This document shows, in pieces, positions 22,485 to 32,781 of a DNA stretch of 64,000 nucleotides. The notes beneath the pieces were generated by a model that was given only the letters and a program-made list of their open reading frames with translations, had not been told where the DNA came from and ran no database searches. Made by a program: the position numbers and the translations under genes. This DNA is from Undaria pinnatifida. Lineage: Eukaryota; Sar; Phaeophyceae; Laminariales; Alariaceae. The stretch is taken from assembly GCA_012845835.1 (NCBI GenBank), contig JABAKD010000025.1, positions 13,547,890 through 13,611,889 of the forward strand, read 5' to 3'. Within the stretch, counting starts at the first letter, position 1; every line of letters begins with the position of its first letter.

Positions 22485-23128
22485 AACACCATCAGGACCA
22501 CCAAGACCATTCCATGACTTGCCATCAAACTCTGCGCTCGAAGAAAAGAGGTTTTATCCCAAGTTGGGGAGTGCAACACGTCCCTCAGCTCTACTGAAAA
22601 CTCGCTGCCAGCAGTTACAAACACCAACTCCAGTGTTCCGGAGATTTTTACCTCACAAGACACGTCACCAACCCCGTTAACGTTCTTCTAGCAAGGATTC
22701 AAGTCGGTCATGCAAGCGAGATAGTCTATCATGTGAAAAACAGTGCCCGTGTCCGCACACCAATCCTCGAAATGCTTAGACTTGTTAACAGCGTTCATAA
22801 TCGTATCCTTGTTGACAGCGCTCAAAATCAGATCATCTCGTGGTGTTAGCAGACACTTCAAACCAGAAGCATCATACATTATGCTGCCCACCTCTTCACA
22901 CGTGTGCCCAATTACATAATTTTGGCATGATAGCCGACACTCCAAATAAGAAGCGTCAGACTTCTTACCGCTCTCATCCTCGTCGGCTTCGGATTTCCCA
23001 GTCTGTGTGGGTTGGGCGATGATGCGAGCCAGGCAGTCCTTCCTCAAGTGACCCTTCTCCCCACACTTGAAGCACTTCCCCTGAAAAGTTTTTTGTTGGA
23101 CAAATCAGACTCAGGGTTAGACTTCGGC
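22485..23128 (-). pseudogene. Copia 2 protease and intact zinc knuckle
   Basis: WCADTGTVFHMIDYLA (about 22.73-22.78 kb) matches the copia aspartic protease active site (W-x-A-D-T/S-G). Upstream, GKCFKCGEKGHLRKDC (about 23.03-23.08 kb) is a complete CX2CX4HX4C knuckle, unlike the damaged one in copia 1. Confidence 0.88.
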
Positions 23129-24350
23129 TTATTGTTGTGCTTCTTGATACTCTTGCTTAGACATCAGAGAAACACTACCGTGCTTCTTCGAACCATCCTG
23201 TGCCTGAAAATCTAAATAACGCTCACGCACTATTATCTCGTTGAACCATGGGTCATTCGGACAAAACACAACAAGAATCTTACGCAAAGCCTTGTACTCG
23301 TGCGACAGCCCTTCAAGCATCAGATTGCACACCTCCCCGTCATTTTTCTTGACTTCAAGCGTTGCATAACACCAAGCGTCTCTCTCATGGATGCAAAGAA
23401 GGTTGCGGGATTTTCGTTCGAACGCATGCGCAGTGACTTCAGTTTCCTCTCCTGCACACCAATCTGACTCTGGCTCAAAGGCAGAAAATTATCCTTTAGC
23501 ACACCAAACGCCTTGCTGAGGGAACCAGCATGCCTAACCATAGTCTTCAGACTATTCTTCTTCAAGCAGTCAAACAGAAATCACAAAGCCATCTCCGCCT
23601 GACGAATCACACCCACATTGAAACCCCTCTCTATCCAAGGCGGATCAAGTCAAAACCAATGTCGGCAATCGGAATATTAATCTCGGAAACAAACGCCTCT
23701 TACAGGTTAGTGTATCGTGCACTCAGCAGAATATCTGCGGCCATGAGGGGTACGACACGTCGCTGCCGTCAAAACAGGAGCTTTGGGAACTTTAAAAAAA
23801 AACCTACCCAACTTTTCTCCTGTGCCACAATTGTCAGCCCCAGAAATCAGTGTGTTTCCATTGGCGACGTTTTCTCACCATTCACTCGACAGAGAAGGAG
23901 CGTGCGGAACAGCGGACTGGCTACCGACAGCAGCCCTACCGACAGTCCCGTAAATCGAACTAAAGTTTACTGCAGGAACAGAAAAACGATTTTCAGCAGA
24001 TAAATGGGGGTTCAAGCCTGAGCTAACACTCCTACTCCCAATCAGCATGCTGGACACGCAAGGCTTTGGGCATCGCCACCCATACTTCCCGCGGCCCCGC
24101 CAATGGCACCCGATTGGTGCGCACCGGCCTCTAGTCGGGTGTCTTTAGGTGCAACACGCTCAGAACCAGATGATTCCACTTCCTTTCCTTGATGCATCTA
24201 CCCAAGCGACATAAACAGAACTTACTGAGATGTTTCTATATTCTTAAGCTCAGAGAACTGTGTCTGTAAAGAACCCATTCTCTCACCTACCTCCTGCAAT
24301 CGATCCTAATATGGGTTAAGCGCAGGGTTCTCGTTCCCCAGTTCAGCCAT
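23129..24350 (-). pseudogene. Copia 2 gag
   Basis: The gag fragments contain GVLKDNFLPLSQSQIGVQER, LKSLRMRSNENPATFFASM and NLMLEGLSHEYKALRKIL, in the style of copia gag (UBN2-type) helices. A start ATG can be placed at 24350 (MAELGNENPALNP), but a stop follows after 14 codons and more stops occur to 23.9 kb. The gag reading frame is lost. Confidence 0.75.
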
Positions 24351-24438
24351 GATGAGGCAGAGTAATCAAGCCTTCCTCGACAGACCAGCCGAGCAAGTCC
24401 AGGGGGACGAAGCAGCAGCCTACTGATGAGCTACAGCG

Positions 24439-24865
24439 TGTTGGTAAATCCGTGACTTTTGGAGAAAGATATATTGTGAAAATGATACCTTGGTCTGGAG
24501 AGACAAGTCGGGAAGTGGCGTGAACGAGTGGGGCAAGCACAAAGGCTGCGAGCTCCCACGCCACTTCGGAAAGATGCACACGATTGGACCAATGCAACGT
24601 ACCGATCACGGCCACAAGGCATTAACCCGACCTCTAGCAACAATACGGGAGTATTCTACCTGACAATTGTCCGATGTACCATACATACTCCTACGATCCT
24701 ATGTAAACCCTTAGGTGTGTACAATCTACCGAACTACCGCAGCACCACAAAGAGTATTCCAATGTGCTAGCTCGGCAACCTCAGATCGACGGTTCCGCTA
24801 TTCAAATCATCCAATTAGATGTTCTACCGCAATTCAGTCGATACACACGGCCGCTATCACGAACA
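24439..24865 (-). repeat. Copia 2 LTR (5' LTR)
   Basis: It is the partner of 18732-19159. The primer-binding region just inside it (minus strand, CGCTGTAGCTCATCAG) does not match a tRNA end that I recognise. Confidence 0.92.
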
Positions 24866-25911
24866 CTCCCTCTCTTGTTCCTCCCTCAACTACCTGAACC
24901 TGTGCCTGCGGCACCGGCAGGCTGAACAGCGCCGGCGTACAAGGCATGCGGACCCACCCCTACCTTTACTCTCAACGCCCTAGTTACCATCTTATGTTCT
25001 AACTTATCGTTCACAAATGCGTCCCGAATAATTACGTCGATTTCGCAACGAGGGATTGACGGGCGAGAGAGGATCATTTTGCTCTGGATTTTGCGCAATG
25101 ATGAAAGGGTGGTGACGATGTGCCTGTTCCTCTCTTCTACACTTTTACCACAACTATGAATTGCAAGTTAAACGGCCGCCTTATCATGTCAACCGACGAA
25201 CGCAAGGGGGTCCTCTCCTTCCTCCATGTGTATTACCTCAAATTGTCTCTTCAGTCTGTGGGTTGCTGCTAGGGTGCTCGGCATGTAATAGTTCTCTAGC
25301 TCCTGCCATGCGCCACTCCGCGACTTGGCTTGCTGCATGCCGCAATTCTGCGATGGCATACCCAGTCATTGAGTCCATCAACCATCCATACACCACACGC
25401 GCATCAATAATTTCTTTCCGGGTGTGTCTCTGTTCCAATTCTTCCTGGTACACATTGATGTCACCTACCATCACAGGATTATCCGTTGCCTTGAGGACGT
25501 ATAGACAACCAATTGATGACAAAAACGCCTGGAACTTACTACGCCACATTCCAAAGTGCGCCTCCACGTTATCAAACTTAGGGGGTATTAGATGAGACCG
25601 ATTCGGACGATACAGAGACAGTTGCGACGTGCCTGGTTGGGCTGCCAGCCCAGATTAGGGAACAGACGAGGTAGAATCCCTCGATGTCGCTTCTCCGCTC
25701 TTCCCCCCTTCGGCCCCCCTAGCGACCTCAGCGTGCAGCGTGTCGCTTTCGGCGCGCAGGTTCTGCTCCTTCACTTTCCTTCGCAGGAACTCGATTTCCT
25801 GTTTCATCTCTTATATCTCTCTCTGCTCTCTCACAATGCTCTCTCTCTCTCTGCTCTCCCTCTCGCTGCTAACACGCTTGCATCAATGTTTTGACGATCG
25901 TGATCTGACAT
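24866..25911 (-). pseudogene. Copia 1 gag N-terminal half
   Basis: EAHFGMWRSKFQAFLSSIGC (25.5 kb) followed by ARVVYGWLMDSMTGYAI fits the copia gag pattern. A start ATG at 25911 (MSDHDRQNIDASVL) is followed by a (TC/GA)-repeat at 25820-25870 that throws the frame off. The downstream frame ends in VEEQERE right at the copia 2 LTR and would join the Gln-rich half at 18.73 kb. Confidence 0.7.
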
Positions 25912-25984
25912 GTTTGGCTTTTTCCCACCTCTATGGGCTGGCCTTAGCTGCGCTTACCAATGAAAATATACCGGCTCACTAGTG

Positions 25985-26249
25985 TGTTGATATATCTCTG
26001 AAGGTATACACGTAGCTGGCGCGGGAAGGCGTGGGGATGAATGACTCAAGACGATGACACAGAAACCTCTCTTATATGATCCAGCCGTCGAGTGGCAGCT
26101 CGTGGCAATTCATGCAAGGAAGCAGTCGGCGGAATAAACCTCCCATTCCTCCCGCTGACTGTCCTCTTATACATACATCCCCTTTCAATACGTGGAACTC
26201 CCTTATATCAAATGGATTCAAACAACCGTGTTCATAAGGACAACCAACA
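25985..26249 (-). repeat. Copia 1 LTR (5' LTR)
   Basis: On the + strand it runs from TGTTGATATATCTCTGAAGG to CAACCAACA, 265 bases, next to the GCCAC target duplication. Its first ~25 bases match the left terminus at 14363 (TGTTGACAGATCTCTAAAGG); the rest is hard to align. Confidence 0.65.
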
Positions 26250-27340
26250 GCCACATATACATGTTCGAGGTGTCTTGTACCGCATTTTGTGCTGCACAGC
26301 TATACGAAGCACTACGCAAAGACATGCGAAACCCGAAAGCGAGCTACAGCGGGGAACCCAACGCCTCCTTGGTTGCCACCCGCAGCGCCTGCCGCTTGTG
26401 CCTGCGGTGTGCGGATCCATACCACGGTGATACTAGCGTACCAGGTACGACGTACCCGGTACAGCACACAGCACAGCTCACAAGAGTCTGCCTGGTAGCT
26501 ACCTTGAAATTTTTGGTTGTTTTCCCCTGGGGCGGAAGACCTCGCCCCGCAATCTCATCTACTGTGTCAAGCAAGACACCCTGCTTCAAACAAGACACCC
26601 TGCGGAAGGTATCTCAGAACGCTCAGCTGGAGCACCAGCGCCTGCACATGTTTGTATGAGGCGGCGATGACGTCAAGGATCGCACCAGCGCGCTGCGGTT
26701 GTTGTTACGTCCATGTGTCTTCCTTCGTGCTACGACGGCAGCGATTGGTCCGAGCTGATTGTTCGAAAGTTGTTTTGAGAGGGGTTGTTTTTTTCGTGCC
26801 CCTTTTGGGGAAAAGCTGAAATGTTTTCTGGAACTCTCGAATCGAGCAGGTTTTGGCACCGTTTCTGGCTGAGCTGTGGAGAGGGATGGAAAGGGCTGGC
26901 GAACCACTGTTGCTGTCCTGCTGTGCTCACACTATCCTGTTCCACTCGGAGGGGCCGACCATCAAAGCCTACACATGTCGTTTCATGTTCGGGCGGTTAT
27001 GAAAAAATGTTGATAATGCGAAAGCAATGGACGGATCCGTTGTGCATGTGATGCAGCACCTGGGTGGGGGCATATCGGTGACCCTCTGACAAAGATTTTG
27101 TCTCACACTCCCCACCTCTGACGCGGAAACCCGGCCGAGGTCGACGACCTGTGCTAGGCTGTGAGGGCATGCAAAATTTATCGCAATGCGGCTGCTGTCG
27201 CCGGAGAATGAATTTGGAGGGTTAATCGATCAAGGGTTAACCCTGGTTGTGATTATTGTGCTTCACTCAAGTGGGCTTCATAAACCGTGGGGTTCACCAA
27301 AATCGTTTCCGTTTGGGAGACTCCAGACGGAAGCCTGGAC
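26250..27340 (+). repeat. Repeat R1, copy A, right part
   Basis: It is homologous to 29050-30030. Shared blocks include GTGTGCGGATCCATACCACG, CACGACGTACCCGGTAC-like, GAGCTGTGGAGAGG, GGAGGGGCCGACC, ATGCGGCTGCTGTCGCC and CTTCACTCAAGTGGGCTTCA. Divergence from copy B is roughly 15-20% with indels. No protein could be traced. Confidence 0.85.
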
Positions 27341-28740
27341 AGCAGGACTCTTAACATTAGTGCCGTTGCATACTGCCTGGGTTATACTGCGGTACATAGA
27401 CAACCTTTCTCCCAAATTATAAAACTAGAATCCAACCCGGGTTGGCAATAATTTTATTGGCGTTTTTGTAACGCAAACGAATGAGTTTCATTTGCGTTGC
27501 TTGTCTCTAGACCCGATTTATGTCCGCCCAATTTTTAACGCGGATTTTGCCGTGGGTTGGAGGACATGGGTGCAGACAAGGGTAAACCCCGACGGCCTCT
27601 CGTCGCGCGGGCGCGTACTCATCGAGGCACGAGTGAAAGCTTCTGGGTGAGGGGGAGACTTCGTCTTTTTTCTTGCGGGGTAGGCGCGTCCGAGAAAATG
27701 AGGACCCTTTCGAATTCAGCATAATGACAGATCCCGGTATTATACTTGCGGACAGAGCGAATCTCAACAGGAGGAGGCTGGGAGGTGGAGGCCGGAAGCA
27801 GCCGATTGTCGGAACGAGCGCGACAGGGCACGGCTTGCATCTCTCTCCGCGTGAACGACGGGGCTCAAAAGGGCGTAGAGCAAGGAAAGCCTGGAAGATG
27901 GCGTCCAGCTCGGCAAGGGTGACGAGGGCGGCATACGTCACGAGGGTAGCATGCGCTGCCCAGTCCCGATACAGCAAGAAACATTCACACGAACATAGTG
28001 ATACATCCTGGTTAGGGTTCAAGGATACATGTAACATTATTATTGCCGATAGACAAACGTTTTCGGGTATACGGGTATACCCAGTACCTTTGTGGCCAAA
28101 ATTGGGTACCATCTTATCTCATTGTTCGCCACACCCCCAGGAACCCATCGTATTGGATTGGTGGATCGGTTCGAAGTTTGTTGTACTATTATCGTACACA
28201 CATACACTATTTTTGTGTTCATGCGGATGGTGTTGGTGGACGTTTCTCCTGTTGGGTGCTGTGCTCTACTACTGTTGTACCAGGCACTACCTCCTGCTGC
28301 AGTTCAGGGTGGCACCATCTTTCACCCCCCGCCGTCGCCCGCTCGCTCGCTCGCTCGCTCAGCAGCCGTCGCGCGCCCGTCGCCACAAAACGTCGGGCGG
28401 ACTATGCCGCCCTCGTCGCTGGCCCGCCGGCGCTCGCTCGCTGGCCCGCCCGCCCGCCGTCGTGCAATCACCCGCCGCCGCTCTTGTCATCATCATTACC
28501 ACGTGCCTCCGATACTGTACTAAAGCGTCACAGATGTGTACACTTGGCAACCTGCATACTACATCGATCGTATAATTGCAATGCATGCACGCCCAGCTTA
28601 GCTCAAGCCCAGCAATGTTCTTTATAACTGCCTTGCCCTGCCGTGCGGTTCTGTGACGTTCTGCGGTTTGCTTCCGTTCAAACTCACAATAGCACCAGAT
28701 ATGATGCAAAGTATTAGGCACCAGGTACCGTTATCTACGT
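27341..28740. other. No gene recognised; simple repeats
   Basis: Long frames on both strands (27.5-28.6 kb) show no domain and have skewed composition. CGCT and GCCC simple repeats lie at 28330-28450. A palindrome-rich TACGTACGTACG lies near 28736. Nothing else is supported. Confidence 0.45.
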
Positions 28741-30030
28741 ACGTACGTGTTGTACATTCGTCTTTTGGCTTCCTTAAATCAATTGGCTGTCATCTCTCGG
28801 TCCCCATGTGTCCCCCCCCCCCGTACATCACACGCGTCCTGTACTGCCGATCAGAACGTGACACCGCCACCAAGCACACACAGCGCACAGTGCACGGGAC
28901 CCGGGAACTAGCTCTGCACAAGCAGCTGCTCTTGGCATTATAAATTCGCTAGTGGCACCAAACTATGAGCCTCTTCTTTCGGTCCTCCTTACATATGTTT
29001 TAGTTGCATTATTCCATGCGCAAGAGCGGAGGCCTGTACATTGAACGCAAAAGAGGGATGTACACGTGTTGTTCGAGGTTTATTTTACCGCGATTTGTGC
29101 TGCATAAACAGCTAGCGCCACACTAACCTATGCAAAGTCCGAACGTGGGAGACGGCAGGGAACCCAACTCCTTCTTGGTTGTCGCTGGCAGTGCCTGATG
29201 CTGGTGTCGGCGGTGTGCGGATCCATACCACGGTGATTCCAGTGCACCAGGCACGACGTACCCGGTACTACAACGCAGAGCACAGCACGCGAGAGTCTTC
29301 CTGTTAGCTAGCTGGCTATTGGCCGTTTAGCACGGGGTTGGGAGACCTCGCCCGGCAAGCTCATCCATAGTTTATAGTGAGACCCCATGCTGAAGCTACT
29401 TCAGAGCACTCAGCTGGAACACATGGCCTACTCATGTTTGTATGAGGCGGTGATGGCGTCAAAGATCACAGCAGTGCGGTGCGGTTGTTGTTGCGTCCAT
29501 GCGTCTAACTTCGCGCCCGTTTCAAGCAAGGTTTAGCACCGTTCCTGTGGTCGAGCTGTGGAGAGGGGTGGGAAGGGCTGGCGAACCGCTGATGCTGTCC
29601 ATCGGTGCTCACTATCCTGTTGGGCTCGGAGGGGCCGACCCTCAAAATCTACCCATGTCATTTTATGTTCGCACAATGTCGAGAAATCGTTGATGCTGCG
29701 GACGCAATGGACAGATCAGTGGTGCATGTGGTGGGGTGCAGCACCTGGGTGGGGCCGTGTCGGTGAGTTCCCGACACTATTTTCGCCTCACACCCCCACC
29801 TCTGACGCACAAACTCGGCGGAGGCCGACAATATGTGCTAGGCTGTCGACGCATGCAAAAGATGCCGGAATGCGGCTGCTGTCGCCGAAGAACGGGTTTT
29901 GACGGTATCTCGATCAAGGGTGCCCCGGGTGGCGATTTTTGTGCTTCACTCAAGTGGGCTTCATAAAACATGGGATTCGAAAAGTGTGGGCTTAACCATG
30001 ATAATTTCGGTTTTGGAGACTCCAGACTCT
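28741..30030 (+). repeat. Repeat R1, copy B (uninterrupted)
   Basis: This complete copy of the ~1.3 kb unit serves as the empty-site reference for the copia 1 insertion. The junction region reads GCAAAAGAGGGATGTACACG in one piece. No open frame is shared with copy A, so R1 is probably a non-coding mobile or segmental repeat. Its ends have no obvious inverted repeat. Confidence 0.8.
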
Positions 30031-30262
30031 CAAGCCTGGAGAACTGCTGTTTTTGAATGGTCTTGCTGAATATTTTTAAGGCCCTCGTTCAATGCATAGA
30101 CTATATCGTGCATGAGCAACACACTTTCTACATGGCCTAAACCTTTGCCAGGTTGCCACTACGATCGAGTACACATCGGAGTCAATCAACAACACAGCAG
30201 TGTCGCCGTCGATTGTATTGAGCGTTGCCGTGTCAGCCGCGGAAACATTGGTGGCAAGCGTA
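30031..30262. other. Unassigned spacer left of the gypsy element
   Basis: No gene or known repeat was recognised here. The last bases before the LTR are GCGTA, which do not clearly match the CATAC that follows the right LTR, so a target duplication is not confirmed. Confidence 0.4.
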
Positions 30263-30671
30263 TGTTACGGTTCTGTGACAATTTCAACAGTTACTATGAC
30301 AGAGGCGTTTTCGTGATAGTAGGGCCCGCTCCATTTACGCCGCCTCCCCAAATCGGGTGTGGGGCTGCCCCACCCGGACACAATTCCTTGAGTTCACGTT
30401 CATAGACCCTGCGAATAAGCAATCACGTTATCATTTACACACTACTTTCTTGGGAGGCTTCATACCTTGAGCACCTGCACAGGGGGCTTTCTATCTTTTC
30501 CCGAGCGACGTACAAGCACCCTCCGCACTCGGTCGTTTCGGTCCTTCGGAGGGTTTAAGGCGTGCTACCGACATAGCCCACGTGTTGATCTTGCGATGCT
30601 AAAAGGCTAGATATCCTTGTCTGTCTCACCTTGACTCTAAACCTCGGTGCACGAGTGCACGATTCGTAACA
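30263..30671 (+). repeat. Gypsy 5' LTR
   Basis: It aligns to 41795-42215 along its length (for example GTGATAGTAGGGCCCG, CACGTTCATAGACCCTGCG, CTTCGGAGGGT). It has TG..CA termini. A 12-base segment and several short indels account for the length difference. Confidence 0.92.
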
Positions 30672-30747
30672 TGGTGTCCTATCCGAGAATCGAACTCGGG
30701 TTTCCACAGCAACAATGTTTTGTACTGACCACTATACTGATTAGGCC
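30672..30747 (-). pseudogene. Whole tRNA-like sequence with CCA at the primer-binding site
   Basis: Read on the minus strand this is a 73-base tRNA-like sequence followed by CCA. It has a D arm GTATAGTGGTCAGTAC, a perfect T arm CCGAG-TTCGATT-CTCGG, and an acceptor end ATAGGAC-A-CCA. The 5' acceptor strand (GGCCTAA) carries mismatches and one likely inserted base. Aligned to His/Asp-type tRNAs the anticodon position reads GTT (Asn), but the anticodon stem is poor, so identity is uncertain. The CCA, not encoded in eukaryotic nuclear tRNA genes, abuts the LTR exactly where a primer tRNA would pair. Normal primer sites copy only the last 8-18 bases. Confidence 0.75.
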
Positions 30748-30802
30748 TAGCCACCGGTTCTCTCCCACGGATGCCCGCAGAGGACCCACCTAACGGGAAC
30801 GC

Positions 30803-31279
30803 ATGGGAATCCTATGGACAGTGGATCACTTTCAACCTTATTTAGTTGGTAGGCAGTTTAAGGTATTGATTGACTGCTCTTCGATAACCTGGCTGTTTCG
30901 AAGTCGCGACCTGTGCCCTAAGTTGTATATACGGCCACTCAGGCTCGCGGAATACGACACGTTGCTGGAATATCAAGCGGGCGTACAACACGTAGTACCA
31001 GACGCCCTGTCACGACTGCCACATGCTAAAGGCACCCCTGCCGATGTAGATGCCTCGTTCCCTGATGATTTCCCGTCAGGAGCACCATCCGAATTCCTAG
31101 GGCCCCGTGGACCGAGTCTACATGGGGTGTGGTTAGCAGATATCGACGCGGTAGGCGGGGCCGGGGCTGAAAGCGGCGATCTCCCTTCAGAGCTATCGTC
31201 AGCACCGCCGGTCCATCATGCTAACGCCCTTGTCTCCTCGCCCTACGAGCCCTGCCCTTTGCTCCGTGTGCGGTGCTAG
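30803..31279 (+). pseudogene. Gypsy RNase H and connection
   Basis: ILWTVDHFQPYLVGRQFKV, LIDCSSITWLFRSRDL and YDTLLEYQAGVQHVVPDALS are the diagnostic blocks of the gypsy RNase H end (N-x-x-A/PDALSR type). The tail after SRLPHAKG is variable linker. Its reverse transcriptase partner is missing upstream. Confidence 0.9.
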
Positions 31280-31368
31280 ATTCAGACTCTATCACGCTGT
31301 GCCGAGGAAGATGAGCCGGTACCCCTTCGGTACGGCTACGTTCACTCTGAGACATCCAGCTGCCCCCC

Positions 31369-32781
31369 ATGGAGCAAACGGGGGACCCGGACGACAACCA
31401 CTCAGCCACACTCACGCCGGTCGAGCCACCCCCGCCTTCGCCATCGCCCACAAACACCCTGCGACCCCCGTTCTACACCAGCAGGAGCGATCTCCGCGAC
31501 GATCTTGGGGTGGTGCTTTCAACAGGGAGGGGGGGTCCTCGCTCGTCGGAAGCCCACCAAGCAATGGAGACACCGGCCATCCACCGTGCGGTGCAAGTTC
31601 CCACTAACCCCGCAGCCCTCCCGCGACGACAAAAGGACGACGCCCATTCGGGTCAGGTTCGCAAGGGTTTGTGTTATAGTAGTGTTACAGCCGAAGGGGG
31701 AGTTGACACGACCAGTTATGGTTTAGACGATGACGTTGTTGTCCGGTTTACTGACGAACAACGCATAATGCTGCCAGCCATCCCCGAATCCATGATAGCC
31801 AATATACCCCCTTTGGTGATTACTCTACGCGGGCATGCGGGACTAGGGGCCAATTTGGCCTCGGTGAGAAATCACTTTCACTGACCTGCGGTCACTCGCG
31901 ACATTCAATACGTGTTATCGTGCTGGTGCCGGAGACGCAAGAGACCGAACAGCAGACATATCGTGTTGTTGCCTGGACGCCCGCTAGAACCGTGGGATGA
32001 ACTGCAGATGGATATTTAAAAAAAAAAGAAAACCTTTTTTTTCCGGCAACAAATATGTTCTACTGGTAGTAGATCGACCCTTCAAGTTCCCATTCGGATT
32101 CCCTCTAAACACCAAGCAGGCCGTAAGCGTGGCACGGGTCCTGATCGAGTTGTGTCTGACTTTCGGGGTACGTCGCGTGATTCCGTTGTGATGGTGGCAA
32201 GGAGTTTGAAGCGGAAGTAGTGACACGCTTGTGCCGTTGGCTGTACGCGTAGTGTTCGGCCCAGCCGATCACCCACGTGATCAAGGAGCTGTCGAGAGTT
32301 TTGGAGGTCGGATGCAAGCGCTATTAGCAGAGTTATGTCGCTCGTGGATAGAGAGGTGGGTCGAACACGTGTTACCAGCAATTTAGATCAAACGAACGTT
32401 GCCTGGAGTCTCCCTCCCCTCGAACATGATCCCTATCGAGCTGCTGTTTGGCCGTAAACCCCGCACCTCGTTAGATTCCTTGGTACCCTTGTCAGCGGAG
32501 ACAGAACAGAGCGGTGGCCTAGACAACTTTGTGGAGCGACGCAAACAGAACCTCCGAGAAGTCTCGCGCCCGAGAAGCAGCACAATTTGAGGGTAACCAT
32601 GAGGGCCCGCGTCAACGCTTACATTTCAAGGCCTCAGCCGGAGTTTCTTTATATAAGGGAAGCCTGGTGTTGGTGCGCGAGTCCGAGAGCAGCAGACATC
32701 GGGGCAGCAGAGGGTTGAAACTTCGACATGACCACTACACAGGCCCTTGGAGAGTCACGGAGGAAGTATTATAAGCTACTT
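31369..32781 (+). pseudogene. Gypsy integrase
   Basis: In order: a His/Cys zinc region (RGHAGLGANLASVRNHFH ... VLSCWCRRRKR) up to 31.95 kb; the core start WDELQMDI followed by a stop; KYVLLVVDRPFKFPFGFPLN; a stretch with the middle Asp region lost to frame changes near 32.19 kb; QGAVESFGGRMQALLAELCR-like around 32.3 kb in another frame; then an SH3-like C-terminus LYKGSLVLVRESESSRHRG...HYTGPWRVTEEVL. At least four stops or shifts are present. The frame is cut at 32.77 kb by the inverted-repeat element. Confidence 0.85.

Larger units (their letters stand above)
18732..24865 (-). mobile_element. Ty1/copia retrotransposon 2, nested in gag of copia 1
   Basis: Two LTRs of 428 and 427 bases in direct orientation flank gag, zinc knuckle, protease, integrase, reverse transcriptase and RNase H, all on the minus strand. 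The LTRs begin TGTTGGT and end CACGAACA on the + strand. I count about 35 differences between them (around 92% identity). The element splits copia 1 gag: the Gln-rich and zinc-knuckle half lies left of it and the gag N-terminal half lies right. A clean target duplication is not visible. CTCCC follows the right end and CTCCC also occurs on the left, but displaced by three bases. Confidence 0.9.
14363..26249 (-). mobile_element. Ty1/copia retrotransposon 1 (host of a nested insertion)
   Basis: Read on the minus strand the order is 5' LTR (25985-26249), gag N-terminus, [copia 2], gag zinc knuckle, gag-pre-integrase, integrase, reverse transcriptase, RNase H, 3' end: the Ty1/copia order. The ends are fixed in two ways. 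Both termini start TGTTGA on the + strand and the right end closes with AACA, flanked by GCTAC (14358-14362) and GCCAC (26250-26254), a one-mismatch 5-base target duplication. R1 copy B, which is uninterrupted, gives the empty site. Without the nested element it is about 5.75 kb, normal for copia. Many frameshifts and stops make it non-autonomous. The left LTR matches the right one well only over its first ~25 bases, so it is badly decayed or replaced. Confidence 0.8.

Noticed and set aside
27507-28575. Overlapping 300-codon (+) and 201-codon (-) frames
   Set aside because: They have no recognisable domain and low-complexity ends (CGCT and GCCC repeats), and neither has splice or start context that supports it.
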